Positions 56,291 to 64,000 of a stretch of 64,000 bases of DNA are shown here, in pieces. This stretch comes from Casuarina equisetifolia (lineage: Eukaryota; Streptophyta; Magnoliopsida; Fagales; Casuarinaceae). Location of the stretch: contig CM052362.1 in assembly GCA_028551475.1 (NCBI GenBank), forward strand, positions 18,086,021 to 18,150,020, in the 5' to 3' direction. How positions within the stretch are numbered: position 1 is the stretch's first letter; every line of letters begins with the position of its first letter. The notes under the pieces are model-generated. The model worked only from the letters and a program-made list of their open reading frames with translations. It made no database searches and had not been told where the DNA came from. The position numbers and the translations under genes were made by a program.

Positions 56291-57395
56291 GGAAGTTTTC
56301 ATTTGACGTATTTGATTAACCAGTTTAACATGTTGAATGGGCATCTTCAGCACTCTTCACAAATGATTCATCCACAACATTGTTTTTCACTATTCATCAT
56401 TGAGCCACATCAAAGAACATTTTCACAAAACTCTCAAATTAGAAGACATGAATAGTGGGAGATCAACGAAATGCAATTGTGTTGTTGTTATTTTTTACAT
56501 CCAATGTAGAGAATGGAAGTCATCATATTCTTGCTCGAATGTTAGAACAATTCTACATTTTTTTTCTCAAGAAACATGTTTCTAAAAGAGAATTTTAAGC
56601 CTTGAAATCATCTTTTGTGAGACAAACAGATTTTATGAGAAATCACCGCAAGTTTTGCAGATAACTCCTCTCCAAACTTTTTCAACTATTCTGGGGGAAA
56701 TATTGGTCGGTTTCGGCTCCCAAAATAGCAGCAGGAGCCTTAACATTTCACACAAGGAACATCAACTCTCACATAACATGCCATTGGTAACACTTAGTTA
56801 GCATAAGCTTGAGGAGAAGGAGATTTGCAAAATAACGGCACACTGAATCTCAATTGAACTTCCTAATTTCACTGCTACAATCCCTGAAACACATGCGGCA
56901 AGCTACGTCTTCGCATCCGAAGCACTCTATTGTTTGATGTAAAAGCCATTTCTAAAGAAATCAAGTATTAGTTTCCCCGTCGAAGTCAAAATTGAGAGCA
57001 CATCGCTACCTCCCCAGCAGAAGCCTGCAGCCCCTACGGAAGAAAAACCTCTACTCTTTAGTGCCGCAATCACCCTTTACTCTAGACGGAAAAAAGGTTC
57101 AAAGGCAGTCAGGAATGTTTAGGTCGTAAACTATTAATAACGAGTTATCGTATTTCATATTAGGTTCTGAACAAAACATGCATACAGGCATAATAGTGCA
57201 TCAACTTTTTCAACATCAAAGGCAAACCGAAATGTGCCCTGCCAAAGATTGTCACTGAGAAGCAATAAACTAATCGTGTTGTGAACTTTTAGCCATGCAT
57301 TTACATCAAAGTTAGGGTCATCAAACTTAACAACGGGGTCGCCAAAGAAAAAATTAGGAACTACCACAAAACATCCACTTGCCGCAACTTTGACA
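56291..57395 (-). pseudogene. Dienelactone hydrolase copy E, heavily degraded
   Basis: Remnants of exons 7 to 3 appear in order: about 56,298-56,440, 56,645-56,746, 56,834-56,884 (half deleted), 57,004-57,086 (partly deleted) and 57,277-57,393. Exons 1 and 2 are absent. Exon 7 has several stops. The exon 3 remnant still reads FDDPNFDVNAWLKVHNT, so E belongs to the C/D/F subfamily. Confidence 0.75.
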
Positions 57396-57670
57396 ACGTT
57401 AAAGGATTGAGTCTCATGTGGAGTGTCCCTTCTTCTTAAGAGAAAACGGGTGGTCCAATAGTATGATTCTTGACTAACAAGTACTTGACTCAATAAAAAG
57501 TAAGTATAGTTTCATATTAAAATGTTGTAGATTTGACATCAAGTGCAAATGTGGATGATGTTTAAAAAAAAAAAAAAACAAGCATCTAACTCAATTAGAA
57601 ATAAACACAGCCTAAAATCTAGAAGTCTCAAGTTTGAGATCAAGATGCATGCCTAAGGGTGTAAGTTTAT

Positions 57671-57720
<50 letters not shown>

Positions 57721-58109
57721 TTATTATTTGGAAACCCTAACATAAAATAAAAGGTTGAAAATTTGACAAAAATTATTCTCACAACAACTAATTTTGAATT
57801 GGTTGATAAATCTAAAAATATCTTATAACAATATTATTAATGATAATTGAGATGTCTGTTCTTATTTTGAAGAACAAAAAATCCTACAAATGTATAAAAG
57901 GTAAACATAGTTAATAGGGCAAGCAAATAATATGATTTTTTTCCCCTTATGTTAAGCTTGTAATCAGAGAAAAAAACTCTAATAGCCCTTCTTTGAGCCT
58001 TTATCAGCAGTTCACTCGTTACCTTAATCAAGTTTTAAGACTTTTGATTGATCTTATGCACCCTACACTGTTCTCTGAATCAGATCTATGGAGCCCGAAT
58101 GCTATGCTG
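57396..58109. other. Spacer with (AT)n; left part of a repeated spacer
   Basis: A pure AT microsatellite of about 45 bp lies at 57,674-57,718. From about 57,780 the sequence resembles 55,150-55,500, which points to another old duplication. No gene. Confidence 0.45.
57674..57718. repeat. (AT)n microsatellite
   Basis: A perfect dinucleotide run of about 22 units. Confidence 0.9.
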
Positions 58110-58215
58110 AGTAGAAAGTATAGAAGTAGAGGCCACCAGGCTGTTCAACAAGGCCAGCTCCGGGGGTTTAAGTTCAGAAAACGGTGGGTTGGGGCAAAAC
58201 CGACTGAAAGGCCTG
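58110..58215 (-). pseudogene. Second relic of DLH exon 1 (A/B type)
   Basis: The sequence matches the A/B exon 1 region, including GGCCAGCTCCGG, without a start codon. It is homologous, together with its left flank, to the relic at 55,499-55,612. Confidence 0.55.
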
Positions 58216-58440
58216 ACACACTGTTTCCTCTCGTTAGCCGAAGCAACATAAAACACTAAGCGCTAGACATAACTGTGTGTTATTTAGAGTTTGAACAATG
58301 CCATTTCTGCAGCTGATTTGGAAAATAGTTTCCGTCATCTTCCAAACTAGGAGATATTTCCCGCACAAAACACTAAAGCGCCACAAACACTGCATATAAG
58401 TGTGTTATCTCAATGTTGTCTTCCAATTACAAGGAAGTTT

Positions 58441-61044
58441 TCACTTGACATACTTGATAAACCAGTTTAACATGTCTGAATGGGCCTCCTCAGCACTCTT
58501 CACCGCTGACTCGTCCTCAGCATTGTACTTCACTGTCCACCCATGAGCCACACCAGGGAATATTTTCACAAAGCTCTCAAACTGAAATATATGAATAATG
58601 GGAGGTAAACGAAAAGCAACTGTTCTGCTGTTATTTTTGACATCCAAAGCAGCAAATGAAAGTCGTCCCCTTCTTTGTCAAGGAAGAATGAAATAATATC
58701 TTTGGTGCATATGACTACAGATTTTCTTGCCCTAATGTTGGAACAGTTTCCAAGAAAGAATTTCAAGTCTTGAAATTCCAGGATTTAAACCTGGCCCCAT
58801 TGAAATGCTCGTACTCTTGTATGGCAAAGTTACTTATGCAAAAGTATTTAAAATAGGAAAGTCAACTCAAATTTGTAAGACAAAAGATTCTATAAGGATT
58901 CACCTCAGATTTTGTGGACAACTTCTCTCCAAACTTTTTCAGTTCTTCTGGTGGGCAAACGTGGTCAATTTCAGCTCCCAATATAGCGAAAGGAATCTTG
59001 ACATCTGAAACAAGAAACTTCAACTTTAGAGACAACATGCCATTGGTCACACCTATTTAGCATAAGCTTGAGGAATTGGAGATTACCATCTATTTCATCC
59101 TCTGTTATCCGACCCGGATGCAAGATAACAGCACACTGAATGTCAGTTGAAGCTGCTAATTTCACTGCTACCTTCCCTGAAACATATGCAGCAAGCGAGA
59201 TCTTAGCATCCGAAGCACTCCAGGGTATTATGCAAAAGCGATTTTTAAAGAAGAAAACTCAAAATTGGGAGCAAATCTCTTACCTCCCCAGCAAAAACCT
59301 GCAGACCCTATGGCAGAAACACCTTTACTCTTCAGAGCAGCAATCACAGGTTTGGCATCTTCATATCCTTTATCCTAGAAAGAAAAAAAAAATGTCAAGT
59401 TTGAGGCACTTAGGAAGGTTTAAGTCGTAAACTAAAGATATGAATTATTCTATTTTGACTTAGGTTGTAAACAGAACAGGCAAACATGCACAATAGCGCA
59501 TCAATTGGGACATAAAAGGCAAACAAATAAGTGCCTCATTTTCTTTTTGATTTGTGCTCAATTTTTCACATGTTACTTCCCAGTGATTGCACCGAGAAGC
59601 AAGAAACCAACCGTGTTGTGAGCTTTTCGCCATGCATCTCGATCAAACTGAGGGTCATCAAACTTAACAATTGGATCACCAAAGAAAAAATCGGGAACTA
59701 CCACCAAAAATCCACATGCAGCAACTTTGTCAGCAAGTTTCCTTCACGCAAGAAAATACGTAATGTCAATATAATAGAATTAGGACCAACTTAAAATTGA
59801 ATTCATGAATGTTTTTATTTAATGTTGCGCATAAAGTATGGGCTGGTGAGTGAGGAAGTGATTTGGAAAAGAATAGCAACGAGAGAAGGTTAATAGTGGT
59901 TACTTTGAACTTAAGTAACCGATAAAGCTAAATATGTTACATCATTGCCAGCGAAAAAGCATTTAGTTTGAGATCAAATGTTGCAAACATCACCAAAAGG
60001 AAAGATGGAAAGAGAGAAGTGCGCATGCTGGACTCAATGCGGTATTTCAGACCGGTAACCTGGACATTTTACATTTTGGACATTCATTACAAGGCCTTAC
60101 AATCAGTGAGTCATCAACTTGTCAATCACTCCATCATTTGCCACTTCATTTTTCTTATTCTTCTTGAAACCAGAGTCAGAAAACATGCCCTCAGCATTGC
60201 ATTTGCCTTCTTTGATATCCTCATTCTCGTAACATTCAACAGCCACATTCTCCACACACAAATTCTAAGTACAATAGCAGACAAAGCTAGATCCTCCTCG
60301 AATAAATAGTATGGATATTTTCTTGGCTGGCCATTGTTGGCAAAGTTAATATTTTCAATCTTTCCATAGACATTGTGTTCCCCACCTTGGCTACATATTA
60401 AGAATCAAATTTGGCATCACCGTTTGCATGAATTTTCTCAACCAAAGCAACCAAATTGTTAGACAAAGGAATTACTGTCAACTTATGGGAAAATTAATAA
60501 CCAATTTTCTATACTTCCCAATCCTAAGAAGGTAGCATTGATCCTTCTAACAACAAAGTCTCTCCTATGTTTCTCTTCCTTTGTGGCTTAATTTTCCCGT
60601 TTCAGTATCTAACCTTCACACAGATCTTTACCCTCGTAATTTTGGGTTGCGATAAGTCTACATTTTCATCGATTCAGATAGTTACAAGACTTCATCCAAG
60701 TAAATAACAAAGAAGGAAACCATAGTACCGTAAATTTGGTGCTTCATATCCTGCAAAACATTACATGATCAAACTAGTGCCATTAGACTCCACATTCATT
60801 GTCCCGTTTTAACAACCCATGGTAGCATGAAAGCAATTAAAACACTGAAAATTGAAAATTGAAATAGTCATGGAGACAAAGAGGATAGATGGGTACCAAA
60901 AACGTCAGAAATGAGAAGGATGGCAAGCTTGGAGTCCGGAGTTCCGGTGACATAGGTTTGAAGGCCTCCAAGCTCTTGAACGGTTCCGGCGCCGCAGGGT
61001 GAGCTCAGGGTCGGGGCATTCACGAAGCACTGAGGGCTCGACAT
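58441..61044 (-). CDS. Dienelactone hydrolase family protein, copy F
   Basis: Seven exons on the minus strand: 61044-60897, 60750-60729, 59741-59612, 59374-59284, 59176-59087, 59004-58904 and 58581-58441. They encode 240 aa starting MSSPQCFVNAPTLSSPCGAG. The triad is Cys128 (GFCWGG), Asp174 (GAEIDH) and His207 (VAHGW). The lid reads GDPIVKFDDPQFDRDAW. Residue 128 is preceded by GSAGF rather than GAAGF. It is the most distinct intact member of the C/D/F subfamily and lies next to RNR2; by memory, Arabidopsis RNR2A also has DLH neighbours. The promoter is the best formed of the array (TATA box plus a double palindromic as-1-like site). Confidence 0.92.
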
Positions 61045-61100
61045 GTCGCTAAACAATTGAATTAGAGGGGGCGTGGGACCATGGAGGAGTGAAGTCAATC

Positions 61101-61107
61101 TTTTATA
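61101..61107 (-). promoter_or_regulatory. TATA box of copy F
   Basis: The minus strand reads CTATAAAA, about 58 bp upstream of the ATG. Confidence 0.6.
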
Positions 61108-61138
61108 GAGCAGAGACGAATTGGAAAGTGGACTTGGG

Positions 61139-61159
61139 CGACGTCACTGGTGACGTCAC
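61139..61159. promoter_or_regulatory. as-1-like element of copy F (two GACGTCA palindromes)
   Basis: The core reads GACGTCACTGGTGACGTCAC. The two ACGT cores start at 61,141 and 61,153, exactly 12 bp apart. The element lies about 35 bp upstream of the TATA box, a classic position for TGA-factor binding. Confidence 0.65.
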
Positions 61160-61171
61160 ACGGGAACCTGA

Positions 61172-61275
61172 GAGATATTATGCAAAGGGGTTGGGCTCGA
61201 AGGTCCAAGCCCGTAACCTCGACATGCACAAAACGAAGGGAAGATGGGACAAGAAGAAAATATCCATCATTCAAC
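61172..61275 (+). repeat. Extra copy of the RNR2 5' leader region
   Basis: It matches 61,997-62,165 just upstream of the RNR2 ATG (shared landmarks: ATATTATGCAAA, CCCGTAA, CTCGAC, CATGCAC, AAACGAA and GAAGAAAATATCCATC). It lacks about 50 bases present in the other copy. Confidence 0.7.
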
Positions 61276-61289
61276 GAATTGCAACTACT

Positions 61290-61830
61290 TTGCAGTTATT
61301 TTTGACGTCCAAAGCAGCAAATCAAACTCGTCCCCTTCTTTATCAAGAAAGATTGAAATGGTGTGTTTTGTGCATATGACTTTAGATATTCTTGTCCGAA
61401 TGTTGGAAGAATCGTACTCTTTCTTCACAAGAGACATGTTTCCGAGAAAGAATTTCTAGTCTTAAAATTCAAGGATTTAAACCCGGCCCCTTTAAAATGC
61501 TTGTATTCTTGTATGACAAAGTTACTCATGCAAAATTATTTAGAAAAAGGAAAATCAACTAAGATTTATGAAACAAAAGATTCTATAAGGATTCACCTCG
61601 GATTTTATGGACAACTTCTCCCCAAACCTTCTTAATTGTTTGGATGGAGAAACGTGGTCGATTTCAGCTCTAATAAGAATTTTAACATCTAAAATAAGGA
61701 ACCTGGACATCAGAGACAATATGTCAACATAAGCTTGAGGAATGAGAGATTAACATATATCTATTTCATCTTCTGTCGTACGATCCGGATGCAAAATGAC
61801 TGCATACTGAATATCAATTGTTGGAGCCTA
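61290..61830 (-). pseudogene. Dienelactone hydrolase fragment G (intron 6, exon 6, part of exon 5)
   Basis: The sequence is collinear with copy F from intron 6 to exon 5. Exon 6 is recognisable at about 61,597-61,690 and is interrupted. Exon 7 and exons 1-4 are absent. It is bracketed by the two copies of the RNR2 leader. Confidence 0.7.
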
Positions 61831-62269
61831 TAGCATAGATAATCTTATCCCATATAAAATCATGAAAGGTTTTTTTTTCCTCTTAATCTTGAATTTTACT
61901 GACCTTATTGAACAAAATTAGAAGACTTTCCGGCCAATAATGAGATTTTTCTACTTTAGGAGCCTTGGCATTTAGGAAACTTTGGTATTAGAACCCAAGG
62001 GATATTATGCAAATTTTATGGGTTGGGCACGAAGGTTGAAGCCCGTAAACTCGACTGGCTTCAACGCCCAAAACGACGTCGAGCGCCAGATTCCAGCCTC
62101 TCCTACCCCCAACATGCACGAAACGAAAGGAAGATAGGACAGGAAGAAAATATCCATCCTTCAACCCGTTCTGTCGCTTTGTCTTCTCGCTCTGGGGGTT
62201 TTTGTAGGGCTTATCTAACCTCGGTACTGGCATTAGCTTCAAACGCGCCAACAGAGAGACTCGGAAGAG
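61831..62269 (+). promoter_or_regulatory. RNR2 promoter and leader
   Basis: The retained leader copy (61,997-62,165) precedes the ATG by about 100 bp. A minus-strand GTTGGCGC at about 62,244-62,251 is one base off the E2F consensus TTTSSCGC, which is of interest because RNR genes are S-phase regulated. No clear TATA box. Confidence 0.35.
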
Positions 62270-63527
62270 ATGGGGTCTTTGGAAAATGGGCTGGAGAGGA
62301 TGACACTTAATGGCAGAGAACATACGGAGGAAGAAGACGAACCAATATTAAAGGAGCAAAACCAGAGGTTTTGTATGTTTCCCATTAGGTACAACGAGCT
62401 CTGGGAGATGTACAAGAAGGCCGAAGCCAGTTTTTGGACCGGTACTTCCTCTCTCTTTCTTTCTTAACCCTCTTCTCTTGTTTTACATTTTCTTTCTTCT
62501 TCATTACGCTTCCATTCCCATCTCTCTGTGTTACGTGTTCTTTAGTTTGTTTTCTTGAATTTCTTTTTGCAATTCACCGTCATGGGCACCTCTATTTTGA
62601 GGCTGATTTTTGGGCTGCTACTGATATGAAAGCATTTTGGATTGGCTTTATAGTTCACATAAGTGTGTGTACGTTGGAGAAGGCTTCTATTTCATTTCTG
62701 TTTTCTTTTGATTTTTTTTGAATTTGAAAGCATTAGAATTGGATTTCGGATTTCAGGTTATAAATGATGGTTTTAATTTACTCTTTCTTTGGATTTCGTT
62801 TTAATTGTTTCAGTTTTATGGCCGTCTTTTTTCTTTTTTCCCTTTTTAATGTAAGAAGTTGGAAGACTTCGTCGATTTTCCATATCAAAGTTGGATGGGC
62901 CTTGAACGCTGCTTTAGATGATTCTTGGAATCTCAGTTGATTCTCTCATATGGACCCTTTTGTCCTTCAACATTTACCAGATAGAAATATACAGTGCTAC
63001 CAATACAAGGTATTTACAATGCTTTTCAGGATAATGTATGGTTTCGCTTGATAGGACTAACCGAATTTGAAATCAATGTTTCGTTGATTGCATATAAAGG
63101 TTCGTGATCTGGTCAGTAACTTTCGGTTACATCATTGGACTTGCTTTTAAAAGCTTTGAGTAGTCCTAAGGCCTATTTGGCTACGATTGTGGTACCAAGT
63201 ATTGCACTAGAATGTATCTTCTCTGCACGAAACTCATGGGAGGCCTTGCTGTCTTGTCCGGCCTTGAGTTAGCCATTATGATTCATTTTGATGTACTGGC
63301 TGAGTTTATGCACACTGTCTATCTGTTTACCTCAGCATATCTAATAACTTTCTGATGGCCTTACAGCTGAGGAGGTTGATCTATCCCAAGATATGAAACA
63401 GTGGGAAGCTCTGTCTGACTCTGAGAAATTTTTCATTAGTCATGTGCTGGCCTTTTTTGCCGCATCTGACGGGATTGTATTGGAGAATTTGGCTGCAAGA
63501 TTTCTCAATGATGTTCAAGTGCCAGAG
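62270..63527 (+). CDS. RNR2: Ribonucleoside-diphosphate reductase small subunit (R2), 3' part outside window
   Basis: Exon 1 is 62270-62441 and exon 2 is 63367-63527. The donor at 63528 (GTGAGT) opens an intron that runs past the window end. The 111 visible residues begin [17 protein letters not shown] and contain [40 protein letters not shown] and [20 protein letters not shown]. The Asp of AASDGIV corresponds to the first iron ligand of class I R2; the Glu and His ligands and the radical Tyr lie in later exons. R2 supplies the tyrosyl radical for reduction of NDPs to dNDPs. The ATG is chosen because the acidic N-terminus fits plant R2 proteins. Confidence 0.92.
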
Positions 63528-64000
63528 GTGAGTTTCTTTTTTATACTGCTTTTTAGGTATTATACACAATAGTTTTGTATTGCTTTTTATTCAGCTTTTA
63601 TAAGCGTCATCCTGTTTTTAGTTGTTGGAGCCTATAGCATTGAATGCCGCTTCCTCATTTGCATCTACGCCATGGTTGTTTAAGGTAGTCCAATTGAGAG
63701 AGACCAAAACAAATGAAAAAAAAAAAAAAGAACTTTTAGGAGAGTTTGATGTTTAGTTGATAAATTGTTGAATAGCATTGTTCTTTTCTATCTAATTTGA
63801 GACACAAGTTTTGGTGTTGATCATCATGTATTTCTTCAGGATCAGCAGAGAGCAAAGTACTCTATGGATACTTTTTTTTTTCTTTTTTATTTTTCTTATT
63901 TTCCTACAAAATGAAGGAAGCTTAGGGAAATAAATATGCCATTTAAATGCTTGAGTTTATGATGGTGCTTTGGTATTTTAGACATAAAAAAAACGTTTTG
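63528..64000 (+). other. RNR2 intron 2 (incomplete)
   Basis: Intronic sequence to the end of the window, with short T and A runs. No further exon is seen. Confidence 0.6.

Noticed and set aside
57674-57718. AT run as a regulatory or origin signal
   Set aside because: A pure dinucleotide repeat of this size is an ordinary microsatellite.

Overview
The window is nuclear DNA from a flowering plant, most likely a dicot. It has GT-AG introns, A/T-rich intergenic DNA, a Ty1/copia element primed by initiator-tRNA-Met, and plant-specific families: MPK16-type TDY MAP kinase, BPM-type MATH-BTB adaptor, plastid-type guanylate kinase and plant dienelactone hydrolases. The species cannot be named from the sequence.

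Layout. 1-2.0 kb (+): 3' part of an alpha/beta-hydrolase gene ending in a probable ubiquitin-interacting motif. 3.7-6.4 kb (-): two-exon ARM-repeat protein with N-terminal membrane spans. 9.75-10.6 kb (-): intronless organellar guanylate kinase. 11.1-15.9 kb (+): BPM-type MATH-BTB gene, head to head with it. 17.2-23.2 kb (-): ten-exon MPK16-like MAPK. 62.3 kb to the end (+): 5' part of ribonucleotide reductase small subunit (RNR2).

From 26 to 62 kb lies a minus-strand tandem array of dienelactone hydrolase (DLH) genes, named here left to right A, B, C, d, A', B', C', D', E, F, G. Five copies (A, B, B', C', F) have all seven exons open, the same intron phases, a 22-nt microexon and a Cys-Asp-His triad. 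C, D' and E are pseudogenes; d, A' and G are fragments; further exon-1 and exon-5 relics lie near 55.5 and 58.1 kb. A, B and B' form one subfamily (239 aa), C, C', D', E and F another (240 aa where intact). The block A-B-C-d (25.25-44.4 kb) was tandemly duplicated into A'-B'-C'-D' (44.4-53.4 kb), with a readable junction near 44,405. A copia-type element (38,143-44,364) sits in fragment d. A second, smaller duplication copied the RNR2 leader together with part of F.

The most interesting signal is regulatory. Upstream of every DLH copy whose 5' end survives is an as-1-like bZIP site, two TGACG/ACGT-type half-sites exactly 12 bp apart, best preserved at F, D', A and B'. This suggests TGA-factor (salicylate, oxylipin or xenobiotic) control of the array.

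From memory of the Arabidopsis map, the window joins neighbours of At3g23540/At4g14280-14290 (left), At3g06190-06200/At5g19000-19010 (middle) and At3g23570-23600 including RNR2A (right). Gene identities rest on translated motifs, and splice sites were read by eye.
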